Both the position numbers and the translations under genes were made by a program. The notes below the pieces were generated by a model that had not been told where the DNA came from, did not search any database, and saw only the letters and a program-made list of their open reading frames with translations. This document shows positions 1 to 13,184 of a stretch of DNA of 64,000 bases, one piece after another. The stretch is from Diprion similis (lineage: Eukaryota; Arthropoda; Insecta; Hymenoptera; Diprionidae): NCBI RefSeq assembly GCF_021155765.1, contig NC_060115.1, positions 7,916,493 through 7,980,492 on the forward strand, read 5' to 3'. Positions within the stretch are counted from its first letter, which is position 1. Each line of letters opens with the position of its first letter.

Positions 1-30
1 TCTTTATGGTAGGTGTGTATAATATACCGT

Positions 31-55
31 ATATATATATATACACACACACACA
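31..55. repeat. (TA)n(CA)n microsatellite
   Basis: Alternating TA dinucleotides run directly into CA dinucleotides, a compound microsatellite. A second TA tract lies near 197-221. Confidence 0.9.
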
Positions 56-2219
56 TGTATCTGTCATAGTCATAGAGTCGTAAAGTGAAGGCGTGCCTGG
101 GCTGCTGCACCTTGTGGACTTTGTGGACACCTGACAATGAGTATATTTCATTCATGACTAGGTATGACTGGCTTCGAGATCTGTCAGGTATATACCTATA
201 TATATATATATATATATATATGGTGAGGGTCACGTCTACAATTTGAAAAAAGATAACGATATAGGTATACTATTGTGTGTTTTCAGAGCTACTCACTGAA
301 TGATCTTACTACGACCTGCAAGTAGTATTTGTCGTCATTTTGGGAAAATGCATCGTTGAGCATTGAGTCACTGAATGGTATCAGAAGTGTGGGAAGACTG
401 CATAGTGAGCTTCTTGCGATAACGTCCGATTAAGTTATAATTGTAATCGGAATTTGAGGAAAATCAAGAAACACGTCGAATTCAATGATGGCATCTGCAG
501 TTTGTTTCGCATATTTGTGGATAATTGTAACAACGATTATCTGAAAAAGATCGAAGGTAAAAAATACCCGCCTTGATGGAATTTTGGTATTTCTTTCAAG
601 TGCAAAAAAACTCCGAGAATTTTATTAGAAAAAAAAAAAAAAAAAATAGGAAGGCTTTTGCACGACGTCAAATTATTTAAACAAACTCGTAATTCAGGAG
701 AGAAGTTGGAATTCAAGGATACGTACCAATGAAATTCCGACAGAGTACGCTACTAGACGGTCAAAGCTGTTAAAGTCCGTAACTTATAAGGTCACATGAA
801 TCAAATTTTAGTGATAAATTACGATTTTTTCAAAATCACTATCCATTCATCGGCCCACTAAAGTTTGAAAACATTGTTTCCTTTTTTTCTTATTTTCGTA
901 AAAAAACAAAAACAAAAAAACAAAAAATGAAACTGCAACTGCACGTCATCTTCCAGGCTCAAAGATCGTTGCCGTTTTCTGTTTTACCAACAACGTCATG
1001 TATCGACTGGCAGCGGATGATAAATGGGCAACGGTACAAGCTAAGGGTACGTACAAGCAGCAAATCTACGTATGAGTTGTCAGTGAGGTAGACTTTACAC
1101 GGACAGAACTGCTTTACCGTTTGTTGATAAGACTTATGTTCTTACTTTCTAATTCCAGAAGCATAAACTCTTGAATGAAATCGCCTCCTTATCGTGCGTA
1201 ATGAAATACTTATTTCAACGTATGCTATTGTTATTATTCACAATGTACTTATTATTATTTCTTTCGAAATGTTGTACATATATACAGAGCCTTGATCCAA
1301 CAAAAATTTCCCCACTTTGTAGCGGTTTTTAGAGTAACGATTCTGAAATCATGCGATTCCGGAATTTCCGTAGCTTTAGGTTTATTGAATGAAACTACTA
1401 CAGTGAAAGAAAAATCTAATACTGAAATAAGAAACCTTTTACCTACAGAGAGTGTAATCATAATTATCGTGACGATCTTTAGCTATACATATAATACAGT
1501 AGAAAGCGTATGCAGATCAGGCTGTCGGATCGAGTAAATCATTATTATTATTATTATTATTTCTGTACGAATTCAGTGATGACAAAGATGAGAAGAAGAA
1601 CATAGACAAGTAAGAAATAGTCACGATCATGACCGAAGTGTATAAAATAAGACTCGCGAAAAAGATACCCAAGGCTTAATATGTAGGTATAAAAAATAGA
1701 GATTTCAGATTTTAATTGATCGCATAAACTAAAACTCGGAGTGAAAAGAAAAAGTTTTCAGAATTAAAAAAAATATCACAGGTTGCGAAAAGTCTCGGCA
1801 CCATTAGGGATACAGCAAACTAAAAACATCCAAATTTCGTTCAAGTAATAGAAATTCGAAATTACATGATTTTTACAAAGAACAACATTAACAGCAAACG
1901 AGAAAAAAATTCTCTCTACCACTTCAGCGTCCTTGAGTAATGAATCTCGCCCTGCAGCGCTATAATACAGGCTCTGCAGGTTTTTGCGAATAAAAAGAGG
2001 AATGAGAATGATATAATGAGAGTGTTTTTTTTCTTCGTCTCTCCTTCTCCACCGATTTGCATATATTGAGTTATTACAGGGAGAATTGAGAAACGATTAT
2101 CATTATACTTTCTCAATGCCACTTAATTACGTCCATGCGCTAAAGAACTGCACGCGTCTTGCGTATCCGTCGAATACATTTAAGCATTCTATGTGTATAG
2201 TACGCGAAATACATACGCA

Positions 2220-2350
2220 GACTCAAAACGGAGGAGGACAGGTTCTATGCGAGAGAGTATCGGTTCTACACGGATCAGTCCTACAAGTGATTAGTTCTAC
2301 AAGTTCGTTCCTACAAGCGGCGGTCCTAGAAGTTTGTTTCTCCAGATTCG
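2220..2350 (+). repeat. Degenerate ~16-bp tandem repeat
   Basis: The core TTCTACAAG or TCCTACAAG recurs about every 14-18 bases (for example near 2262, 2278, 2295, 2309). Copies diverge and there is no clean array edge. It gives an open frame of 120 codons by chance of composition; no protein family is recognised. Confidence 0.55.
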
Positions 2351-2704
2351 TTTCAATGAAGAAGGATCGATTCTACAGAAATCAGTTGAAAAGTCATACA
2401 TTTAATCGTCAGTTTCGTACATTTTTAAATAAATTCAATTTAATCTAATTTAAATTAGTTGTGTTGAATTTATGTGTGAGTTGAGTGTCTGTTATGTCGA
2501 ACGGATATTGTGTTGGTGGTGTGAAACTAGAAAACATTCTGCAGAAAAGTTTCTGTGGTAAAGTTCTCCCGTAAAATAATTCATGCATGATCATTTCTGA
2601 TGTGAATCCCGAGTTCCTTGACGTAAGAAAATGTTCTGTGGAAAAATATTTCTGTAAGAACGAGTCTACGCATCCACGAAAAGCCGCGGTATAGAGATCA
2701 CAAC

Positions 2705-2765
2705 ATCAATGCCCCACTAAAATCTCACAGTTACAGATTTTTTTGAAAATCATTCCACTTACAAT
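2705..2765. repeat. Decayed fragment related to the 39.4-kb foldback element
   Basis: A stretch of about 55 bases (ATCAATGCCCCACTAAAATC, then TCACAGTTACAGATTTTTTT) resembles the right-arm inner part of the palindromic elements at 39441-40028 and 42213-42738 (AATGCCCAGCAAAACCTCGC, then GTTGCAGATTTTTTTT). No inverted-repeat end is visible, so this would be an old, heavily truncated copy. The similarity was judged by eye. Confidence 0.4.
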
Positions 2766-3009
2766 AAGGTACAAATCGATTATATAGCCTAATCAGGTGA
2801 TTTTAAATCGGAAAATCCATCCTCTTACAAGCATAGGTTAGAGTTTAGAAAAAAACTTATAAATTTATAAGGGAATTGTTTTCTAATTTCTCTCAGACCA
2901 CGAGAAAACTAGTCTTAATCATTTGACGTGTTTTTTTTTTTTGGCTTCAAGCTCTCCATCTACATGCACAGTAATTTTCATTAACACCTTCCTTTTCCGG
3001 CTACCTCGT

Positions 3010-3253
3010 GTTCGGTCCGAACAAAATGGGAGTCCAATTCTATACGAATTATGTGACAATGACTCCCATTCTCTCAGGCCAACTTCATCGCCAGTCATTG
3101 ACACAAAATTCGTACAAGGAGAGAAAATTTCCATACACCTTGACTGTACTTAACTCAATCACACTGACGCGTCGTACTTCAACAGATTGGAGTGAATTCT
3201 GCACTAGCTCCAACTCGACGAATTGGTAGAATTCACTCCAATCCGTTGAAGTA
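3010..3253. repeat. Cluster of two adjacent hairpins
   Basis: Two inverted repeats lie side by side. The first pairs 3043-3063 with 3094-3114 (about 18 of 21 positions) and includes a competing perfect 9-bp stem, 3026-3034 with 3061-3069. The second pairs 3175-3200 with 3228-3253 at 25 of 26 positions, and its 27-base spacer is itself nearly palindromic, so the whole is an almost continuous hairpin of about 80 bases. A perfect 13-base palindrome (GTTCGGTCCGAAC) is at 3010-3022. This could be a short foldback element or a hairpin RNA precursor; no known microRNA seed was recognised. Confidence 0.7.
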
Positions 3254-5204
3254 GGTACTCCGCCTTTATTGTTCACCTATTCACCTACTTCTGTCTTCTA
3301 TTACCTCGATAAGGCGTTGGCGTTATTTATTTCGAAGTACTTAACCTGAAACACCTAGAATTTTTCTCCGTCTATAAAATCGAGACTCGCATTTTATTTC
3401 GGATCACAAAGAAGTTAGCCAGAAGGAGCAGGAATTAATGAACATTAACGTACAAACGAACTTGTTGGACCACCTGCACACGTAGGAACGATCTAAGAGA
3501 ACTGTTCACTTCTAAAACCGATTCGTGTAGGGCCGATACTCTCTCCTGAAAACCCAACCACATCCTCACAGATGAATGAAGGCATGGATGATATCCACGT
3601 GACGAGGTAGATGAATATCTACCATCGTTGCAAGCGCTGCCGTCCGAAGTATATTATAGCCTGCGGCCGAAGACTTTCAATTTATTTCGAAATACCCATC
3701 ACTCACCGACCTGCATGTGGCCGTACACACCTGGGAAGACTCTGCGTTGTGTGCACCTCGACGGCTCTGCACACAGAGGCAAACAGAGCAATTTGTGCAT
3801 GCGGTGGTCATATTACGTTGCCGGGCATTACAGACGCGCGTGTCTGCTAATAAAATTATTGATAACCTTCGTGGGTGGGGATAAAATTTCAGGGTCGTTT
3901 ACAAAACGTGCGCCAATTCTTTTATGGGTGACCAACTTATATTGACAGTGCTACAGGCGGTCGGTATTCACCGCAAGATACTCACTCACTCCCTGAAACA
4001 TTTTTATCTCGCAGGTTAATGTATCACTAATTTAATGCGAGAGTCAGTTCTCTTGCAGCTTAAAACATGTGGTATGTACCTACAAGTAGTTTGTGTCTTA
4101 ATCCTCCTCTCGCAATGGCAGAAGAAAGCCAATCTTGCACAGTATGAAAATATAAGTACAACTTTAAAAAATCCTTGATTTTTTTTTGAGAATAATCAAA
4201 TTTGCATGGTTTTTTTTTTTTACACCTGAAATCGTGTTCATATTCCGTCTCAAGTATGAAGCACAAACTGTGTAGAAATCAGAAGTGAACAGTTGCAGAG
4301 TAGATTTTATTTCCAATTGATTTCCGGCGCTCGATTCTTCTGGGAAGTACAAAGTTCCACCAACTTCATATATGTATAGTATCTACCCGCAGGATTAAAT
4401 TGGTGATCCAAGATTCTGGTCGCGTCGAAATATTCCTCCTCCTTTAGTCGAGTACTATAATCTTCATCGGAATCCTTTCAAGCGTTTGTGCAAACCTTGA
4501 CTTGAACTTTTTTTTCTCTTATTATGGATGAGGCGATGAAAGTGGTATTCATACCTTCAAATGTCATAGTTACTTCCCTCTCGAATCGTTTCACGTGGCT
4601 TAAATACGAGGGATCTCCTTGAGACGCCTGATTGTAAACCAACCAACTATTTTAGATTCGTAGAGTAGTTTCCGCGTTGAAGATTACTTCACTGCTTCCG
4701 GGCAATCCGCAATTGTAAACTTTAACATTTGTTGTTTGACTCGACTTCGCAAAATTGTTCAAACCATTATTGCGGCAGTTATCTATGACTTTCCACAGAT
4801 GTAAAACGAGCTAAAACCTCACCAGACACGATGAACTGAACATGAACACGGAAATGCAAGTATAAATTATATTCTTCATATATTCATATAAATTCATGCG
4901 ACTTTGCTATATGTATGGTATATCGGATCGATATCGGTGCAATGATTTCAGACGTATTATAAACTGTCAAGTTGATGAAAAAATATAACATTGTACTCGT
5001 CTTCTTCTTCTTCTTCTGCGCTTCATTCTAGCAGAACGTTATTTGAACTTCTTATCTATCAGATGGCTTGAGGAATTGTCTTGAAGTTCAGAACACGGGG
5101 TTGATAAGTGAGTTCATGTCATCGAAATCTTGTCGACTATTGATTTAAATCAAAATCGGCAGATGAAAAAGGAAGCTGTTGATTATTTTGTGAAATCAAT
5201 GTCG

Positions 5205-5430
5205 AAGCAACTCATCTTATAGTCACTAGGGTGGAGTTAATTCCAAGATAAGCAACTCTAGTTCATAACTTGTCTTGGAGTTACTATTGAATCATAATGA
5301 AGTCAGTACAAAACTAATCTACGAGTCACTGCTAAATTATCTTCCAGTCACTTAGCAATGGTAGCAATTTATCGTGAAGTCACTACACGAGAATACACCT
5401 CAGAGCGATTAATCTTGGAGTCACTGTAAA
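5205..5430 (+). repeat. Irregularly spaced GAGTCACT repeats
   Basis: The motif ATCTTGGAGTCACT and close variants (ATAGTCACT, GGAGTTACT, CGAGTCACT, CCAGTCACT, GAAGTCACT) occurs at least six times between about 5211 and 5425, all in one orientation, spaced roughly 20-55 bases apart. It is either a decayed tandem array or a cluster of binding sites; TGAGTCA-like cores resemble bZIP/AP-1 sites, but the copies do not keep that core strictly. Confidence 0.5.
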
Positions 5431-5931
5431 GCGATATACCAAAGCCTGGATCTGAGACTACAGTAACTCGGTAATGAAAATACCGTTGTGTGTGACTTAA
5501 TTTTGTTACAGAATAGTTTCTTCTAGATTTCAAATGTTTTGGCGCACGTGGCTTTTTGTAAAGCTATCGCAGTGAAACAGGATCAAAACATATTCGTTCC
5601 TGGCTGACTAGCTCCGATTAGTCCCTAGAAAACGGCTAGCTCAGGTGTACGAGCATCTTCAGCGTAACTTCCATTTTTCTTACAATGACGTTCTTCGTCA
5701 GTGACATTAAAATCATTCTCTCTCGCCGTGTGCCGCAAACACTCTGAATATGCCAGTTCAAAACAGACTGAGTGTATAAGTGATTTCTAAAAGTCGAAAC
5801 TTTCAAACTGCGCCCAAATGACCTCACGAATACTGATTAATCGATTGTCCCGACAATTCTATTCTTCCGAATCACGCCGTAAGCATAGCAACGTTCAAAT
5901 CCGGCACTCCTCAGCGCGGGCCAAAGCAATT

Positions 5932-5968
5932 CTCGCCTCGCCTCGCCTCGCCTCGCCTCGCCTCGCCT
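5932..5968. repeat. (CTCGC)n pentamer array
   Basis: About seven perfect tandem copies of the pentamer CTCGC, GC-rich against an AT-rich background. Confidence 0.95.
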
Positions 5969-7906
5969 CATCCGATATATCTCGAATTAACAGGTTACTG
6001 TTGGCTCTAAAATATCGAACCTACAGCGAGATCGTTTCGAATAATAACAGCGGTGTTTCCGACGGCATGCTGTTGCGTACGGCAAAGGTTCAAGGGTCAT
6101 GAACACGGCTCTATAAAGTATAAAACATCAAGTCACTGGGTACACTAACGATAGAGAAGACATCGTAGCATATTAAAATAATATTTTTATCATATATATT
6201 ATAAACAATATTTTCGATCTGCATGGCAAAATTTTTCTGCAATTTTGAAGTAGTTTTACCCATACGGTAAGGCACGTATACAGTTCTGTATAATTATGAA
6301 CCTGATTTCTGAGATGGCATACAGACTCGCTGAACGGGTTACCGGCGTCTCTTTTCAAGCATGCGTAAGATGAAATCGTCGTAGTCAAAGGAGACGTTAT
6401 GCGTCTCCTAAATCAGCGTGGTCCCCTTACTTTTCACCGATCATTCCTGTTCCCGCGACATAAACAGCGTGACACTCAAAAATACACTCTCCAAAACATT
6501 TCCATGTTCGTGGGTGTGCGTGCTAGCGGTGCAGATATACGTTAACAAGGATGCAGCAGCAGCAAATCTCTGCAGAGATTGGATCGCTTCATCATTTAAA
6601 TGCATCGCGGGGCCTCGCTATAAGGAAGGCGCCCGCATCCTGCTTACACAACAACACCGACGAGAGTCAGCCCGGGAAGTACTTTACTGCCGAATATATG
6701 TGTTGGCCAATGGTGTATCAACGGGTGAACAACGTTCTCAGTGTCGGAACGACGCGATATACCAAGGTCTTTAAAAGTTTTGCCGTACGGGTACCGACGA
6801 CTGCAGGTATAACGTACGTTACCTGGCCTACAAGTATTTGGCCTTGAAATCTATAATATACCTATGACAGCACCGCGTTGTGTGGCAGGGATCACGATTT
6901 GCAGGATCCAAAGGTTGCCGATCGCGATCATTCGTTTCATTGTACCGATTATGCGTCTGTGATTTTTCTTTTGAAAGATCGTGTTGTAGTATTTTACAGG
7001 AGTCGATTACCAGCGAGTAATTTCTTCCTCAGAGTTTTTACCGTGCAAACGTGATTTGAAAAGATTCACTAACACAGCACTGCTGTAAGCATTAATGAAC
7101 TCGCTACCACAAGATGACCTTCTAAATTGAAAGAGTTAATCGTTCAAACAAGTTTACGAAATGTCTTATATATTATATTATTATACGCTGACGGAACTTG
7201 TTCTAGATCCGTTTTACAATAACAGTGAGGAAACTGTAGGTATGTGGTCGGTTGCAATTTCTTGGTTACGGGATATAGAAAACGGAGGAAAACTGTTGTG
7301 ACTTAAAGCTTCTTGGCTTCGACAAGCATGAGCGTATTGTTCGTTTACAAAGTTCGCGTTAAGAAAAGTCTGTCAGAAATCCGTCAAAATATTTCTTCAT
7401 ACTGATACACGCGTAATCGTAAGAAGGAAAAATAAAAACACTATATATAACAAAGCTTCGCAGCTGATCGTACAATCGAACAGGTAACAAAAACAAATAA
7501 TTGATATTAAAAAAATGAAGAATAAGGATAACGAAAGTAAGGAAACGGACACAGTGCCAGCCCTCACCCGCAGTTTGATCCCGCATAACGATTCCGTCCT
7601 AAAAGGTATTGTTATTTTCCAAACATTATAAGCGTATTAAAAACTTGCCTGATATGTATCCAACCGCTGCCTCCGTCAATATTGTTGCATTTGTGTAAAT
7701 AAAGGAAAAGGTATAGGTATACCCGCATCGGAAGGTGGTAAAACGTTGATGCGTGTGTAAAACCTAAACACCTAAAGTCGGCATGAGCCATGTGTGAGCA
7801 ACGTTATACACGAAGGTACGACGGGATGTAGCCGGCATGCAACAACAATTCTTATCTCAAGTTCGAAAAAAGAACTCCCACGCGTTCGAAAAGCCGACAG
7901 ACAGAC

Positions 7907-7941
7907 ACCCACCCACCCACCCACCCACCCCCACCACCACT
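7907..7941. repeat. (CCCA)n / (CCA)n microsatellite
   Basis: Tandem CCCA units pass into CCA units. They lie just upstream of a GC-richer stretch that looks like a promoter or first exon. Confidence 0.9.
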
Positions 7942-7949
7942 ACTACTCA

Positions 7950-8181
7950 CCTACGGAAAACGATTCGACTGTGAGCTCACTCGCACGTATGCGTGTGCCG
8001 AGCAACACAAACGATCGCGACGTGTACGGATCGAGGTCCTCTCGTCGATTACATACAGCGTATAGGTACTTACACAAGCGTAGAGACACAGCACATTCAC
8101 GTCAATGGCGAGTGGCGCGGGAGACTTCTTGTAGTTTCGAGTCGCTCGTGCTATGCAGTCGTAGCCGGTCTCGCCTGCTCG
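7950..8181 (+). promoter_or_regulatory. Candidate promoter and non-coding first exon
   Basis: This stretch is clearly richer in G+C and CpG than its surroundings. It contains an initiator-like TGCAGTCG near 8155 and ends in a strong splice-donor match (CTCG|GTAAGT, GT at 8182-8183). A short untranslated first exon of a + strand gene would look like this. The next supported + strand acceptor that needs an upstream exon is at 22728 (torso-like 5' UTR), so the two could be joined by a 14.5-kb intron. That link is inference only; no transcript is visible, and a 160-codon open frame across the region (7794-8276) is not protein-like. Confidence 0.3.
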
Positions 8182-11100
8182 GTAAGTCGAAGTCGCGAAC
8201 CCGCGGATACACCACACTGGATGGTTATATATCTACTATTGCCATTAGTCACCTCACGTGCAGTGTCAGTCGCTGATGTATGTTTGATTGCAAGTCTCTA
8301 GTCTCACTCTCGCTCTCTCTCTTTCTTTCTCTCTTTCTCTCGCCCTTGCTTCGACTAAGATTTATTTAAATTGAAAATTTTACTTTCATTTTATTCATTC
8401 TTACGATTACCGATCGTGATTAATCAATTTAATACAGTGAACAAAATAATTATGAGTGAGGTAATCGTGTGACACCGAAGAGAAGGAAAAGTAACCAACA
8501 ACACAATTGGGAATTTGAAATCATCATGGCAAGAGGATAGCGTACGTCGAGTTTATTTTTCGGTAATGAAACAAAAACAGAATAAATAAATAAGCTCATC
8601 GCTATTAACGTTATGTCATTTCGCCGGCGGTGGATTACTTGTATTTAACAATATTTTTCGAACCTGGAACGAAGCGACGGTATGGATTGTATACCCTCGT
8701 GGCGACGATGCAGGTATACCACCATGTGCACGAACAGATGGATTTTCTTTCACAACTCGCGCCAGTAACTCGATCTCTGAATTTACGTAATATGCATGTA
8801 TATGTATATATGTAAGAGGTAAATCGACGTAATACCGTGTGATCGTAATATTAGCTTATGAGAAAACAGAACTCGATCTTATTAGCGACAAAATTCGATA
8901 ATTGGAATATACGCGAAAGGGTATAATACCGCTAATACCAAATCAATTAAATTGTACGAATAACGAATATTGGAAAGTCGAAATTTTCGCCATCCAAAAG
9001 ATTACATCAGTTCACAGTGAAACCGCGAGATATTTTTTCGCAATTTGAAAAACTTTAAATGAGCGACTGATCGCGCAATATTATAATTCGTCCCATATGA
9101 TCTGATCGATCAGCTGCGAGGGAACATTTCTATGATATACATATATATCTTATAAATTAAACTATGCCGTATCGTATTTTGTAACGCGTTTTAATATGCA
9201 TATATACCTCATGTACGACGATAACCGCTACAGCAGCCAGACTGATATTTTGTGAAAGGAAACAGTAGTGCAGATTGCACAGAGAAACAAAAGTTTGTGT
9301 CGGTACACCGGTTGACTAACGGCAAATTCAATCTCACGCGTGATATTCTCTCTCTATCTCTCTCTCTTTCTCTCTTCCTTTCGCATTATCATCAAGGCGT
9401 CAGAGAATTCATATTTCGCATGATCAACACGCATATTATACAGCGTTATTATCTTGTAGACAAGAAATATGTAAATTCTGGGTCAGTAAGATAATAAATG
9501 CCCATTCAAAATACATTAGGATAGTTTATCGGTATGAGTAAACGTCTGCGGTAGAAATAAAAATCTTTTCGCCCTAAAGAAGTTCTATAATTTAGATTTG
9601 ATTCTGTGAACCAAAGCAAATGGATAACTAACTAGAACTATAGAATTATAAATGTGTCAAGACGTTTGTGACGGTTGACGGAATGAAACCGCGATAGTGT
9701 AATCAAACTAGGAAAAGGGCAGTCGTGCTGCGTGAAGTGTAATATACGGTCGTAACATTGGCTCGAATAACGTTGCAGGCCACATTTCTCGAATCATTCA
9801 AAAGAAGCACAAGCTATAGTAAATTACTGTCCCATTATACCCAAGTAGGGAATAAAGTTGCAAGATTTTTCCTACAATTCGTAATCATTATACGTTTTTT
9901 CGTTTCGACGAAAAGAGTCGTTCAAAGTATCGAAACTGACAGCGACAAAACAACGTGCCAATAATATTGAATATTATTAATATCAACAGTAAAAACTGTC
10001 GCGAATAATAATTCTATTTTATCTTTTCAATTTTATATATACAATCGTAAGTTACAACTTTGTAATTCGCACCGGAGGCTATCAGATGAGAAACAACAAA
10101 CGTCGAGAATAATTATGGATCCGCGATCTGAACGTACGAAGAGGATAAATAACCAAATTAGCAGGGATCAGAGTGCCAAACTACCCAAGAGATGAACTAC
10201 GGCCGGCTGAAAGTTGGGTTGCGCACTACTCCGCAGCCTTGAGCTCATTGCGTTATTCCTAAGCCTGCAGAGGAGCCTCCGCGACCTGCAAATGGATAGT
10301 CGTTGCCAGTCCTGCGGACGACGGTATCACCTGCCGTCCATGCAGTGTGCCAGAGAAACCTTGGCGAATTATGCAAGTCCCTGCAGGATATCTCACGAGA
10401 TGTCGGTGCTTTCGCGACTCTAACACCAACGAACAAGATACCTCTTATCTCGTTGGCAAATCTCACCGCGAACAGAAGTGTAATGTACCTATTCTAAACG
10501 AGTGCGAAGGACAGACAGGTTGAATAGCGATATTCAAACGCGTGAACAGATGATCGGAGTGTATAATCTTTTTCTTCCAATATTTAACATTATATTATGT
10601 CGTATTTTTCAATGCACGAAGGTACATGTCTCGAGTCCAATTACACGTGTGTCGTGAACACAGTACCGTCGTTTCACAATTCCAACGACTCAAGGGAAAC
10701 GCGTATATTCGATGCGAAACGAATAAATGAAGTTGAAAAGATGATACATAGAAGAAAGACATAATGATAATACATGGATTGAAATTTGAATATCCGAATA
10801 TTGCGGCAAATGACGTTCACTTTCAAAACTATTAACGATCGGTATACAGCAAGAATTAAGGCAAAGATTAACGAGCGTGGCACGTTAACTACCTGTACTG
10901 TGTAGCAACAGGTGGCCTTAAGTACCTGCAGCGTATTTATCGAACAGTAGGTACTTACAATTAGATATTTTCGACGGTAAAAATTCTAATTTACACAACG
11001 GTCACGCGCGTACGTAGTAAAACTTTCGCCCTGCATATACTGCAAGACTTGATGTACAGGCGTATATGGGTTCAGACATACCTACTCGTCGGTCTGTATA

Positions 11101-11574
11101 TAAACGAAGCACCGATGTAATCGAAGGCGAAGATTTGGTCGCGCCTCGCGTTCTTCGACTTCGATCAGATTCAAATTTACCGTTAACCATTGCTCACGGA
11201 AACATTCGTTTGACCAATAAGCTTACCACAAGGTAAATTTTGAATTTGAGTTCTATATGTGACGGTTTATTCCCTTCTCTTCTCGTTGTTCTACCTACCC
11301 AAATTGTAGCTTAAGGGGCAACGTGAAGAATGAATGAAAAGAGGTAATAACGTACGCATGGAGCGAAGTGTAAATTCGATGCGTCTATCCTTACAAACGC
11401 TTAGCTGACGGATACGATACGGAAAGAAAACGGCTCTTTGACTAATTTACCTGCACCGACGTAACGTGTAGGATGTACGTGATGTGCGTAGAGCAGCACA
11501 CCGGTTACGGCAATCGATACACGTGTTTGGTCCTCGTGCACCGCTGCAACAGGAGCAAAACGCACAGCACAGAA

Positions 11575-11596
11575 GCAGCAGCAGCAGCAGCAGCAC
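11575..11596. repeat. (GCA)n microsatellite
   Basis: About seven GCA/CAG triplets in tandem. Chance frames across it give poly-Cys, poly-Ser/Leu or poly-Ala/Gln and are not genes. Confidence 0.9.
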
Positions 11597-12782
11597 CAGC
11601 GAGCAGGAAGACACAATGGAATTCCCCGAGTCTCGATGAGAGACGGCTTTAAAGTTAGCCTGGATTTTAACCGCCTGCATGGCTACTTGTAGGTACTGCA
11701 GTGTAGGATAGGTACTCCTATGGATTGTGCGCCGTCAGCACTTCAGGTTCAATGCCTCACGGTTCAAAACACATTTTCTTTAGCCTCCCGCGATAGCTGT
11801 GTAACGTATAAAGTGGGGCTTGAAAACTCTTCTGCATCGCTTCCGCGAATAACAATTTATCGTTTTATCACCTAAACGACGTCCTACGAAGGCTGTAGAT
11901 AGATATTATGGTGGGCACTCAAGAGCTGACTAATTTTGACTACACATAGTCAACTATGAGTGAGTTCGAGTACTTTGAGATCCCGAATTCAATTACAATT
12001 CAAATCTATGTTTTGTATACTCGCACTATTCTACTTGTGCAATTCAGTGTTTTGTCGATTGCAGTATTGTAAACGAATCACCACGGCGGCATCGTGATGC
12101 TCGTGACGCGAAGGCTAGTTTCCCCCGATTAGTCTGATTTTCCGACAACGGTAATTAGCAGGCCTAAAAATTGGCGCAGCGGTACTTCGTAAACCAGGTC
12201 TTAGTAGGCGGTACGTAATCGCAGCATGCGGCTGAAGGCACGTTTAAAATGGATGATAGAATCTTCGTCGTGAGGAATAAGGCGATCTTCCTGTTCAAAA
12301 TAAGGCAAGCATGGGAAAATCGACTGGCCTAAAAACAAAGTGGACATTATAAGACTTCCCGCTAATCTCGTTTTTTCGTCTTTGCGAAAACAAGAATTTT
12401 AGAATACAACGTTTTTAGAATTTTCGAAAAAGATTTAGCGATGCAGGTTCGGCCGATATTGCTCAACATCTGACTTATTCTTGTAAGATGAATGAAGCGA
12501 AAATAAAGCCTCAAGTTCTGAATCGGTTCATCAATTGTTTAATTATTTTACACGGGAATAACTAATTAATTTATCTCGACGAAAATCTAGTCAATTCTAA
12601 GTTCATGAAGAAGCGCGTCAATCGAGATCAGCATAATGAAAATCAGTTGATTGAAAAATTTCTTACATATACTGACAATCGAACATTCGTCTGGAAATGA
12701 TCAGAAATTATTCTCCAGGTCTCAAAACTAATTAGATGCTTAGTAAAAGCTCTGAACTTTAGACGTTCGGAATGGTGATATT

Positions 12783-13001
12783 CTGGATGGAGGTCAAAAC
12801 TTGGTGGAGGATCAATATTTGGAATGACCGATATATCAAAATTTCAAACATGCAAAATTAAAACAACTAATCAGTGAAACTTTAAAAAATCAAGATTTCA
12901 AACAATTCGTCTGTCGTTATTTTATTTTCGCATGTTTGAAGTCTCGATATATCGGTTATTCCAAATATTGATCCTCCACCAAGTTTTGACCACCACCCTA
13001 T
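12783..13001. mobile_element. MITE-like element with ~75-bp terminal inverted repeats
   Basis: The left arm (about 12785-12860) and right arm (about 12925-13000) are reverse complements with few differences, sharing blocks such as GTCAAAACTTGGTGGAGGAT and CAATATTTGGAAT. The right end reads CCACCACCC followed by TA, and TA also lies close to the left end, as expected for a TA target duplication of a Tc1/mariner-type non-autonomous element. Total length is about 220 bp, with a 60-70 bp unique AT-rich centre and no coding capacity. Confidence 0.75.
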
Positions 13002-13129
13002 ATTCTCGATGACTTCCCCTCTTCTCTACTGAATACAAAGATAATAATACTAAGTTGAAAACAACTGAAACGGTACCTTGTTATTACATATTTCTAGTAA
13101 ATTAATCGTATCGTATCACGTGTACCATC

Positions 13130-13131
<2 letters not shown>

Positions 13132-13180
<49 letters not shown>
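13132..13180. repeat. (TA)n microsatellite
   Basis: An uninterrupted TA dinucleotide tract of about 48 bases lies just downstream of the 12.8-kb palindromic element. Confidence 0.95.

Positions 13181-13184
<4 letters not shown>

Larger units (their letters stand above)
1..7793. other. No gene recognised; AT-rich non-coding DNA
   Basis: No open frame here has recognisable domain content, and none is joined by convincing splice sites. The stretch holds microsatellites (TA/CA at 31-55, TA near 197-221, ATT near 1539-1561, poly-A near 629-647), degenerate short tandem repeats (2220-2350, 5205-5430), a hairpin cluster (3010-3253) and a pentamer array (5932-5968), listed separately. It may be far-upstream regulatory DNA of the gene at 22.7 kb or simply intergenic; the sequence alone does not decide. 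Confidence 0.6.

Noticed and set aside
7794..8276. 160-codon + strand open frame
   Set aside because: It contains translated CCCA repeats (THPPTHPHHH) and reads across a strong splice donor; more likely leader/promoter DNA.
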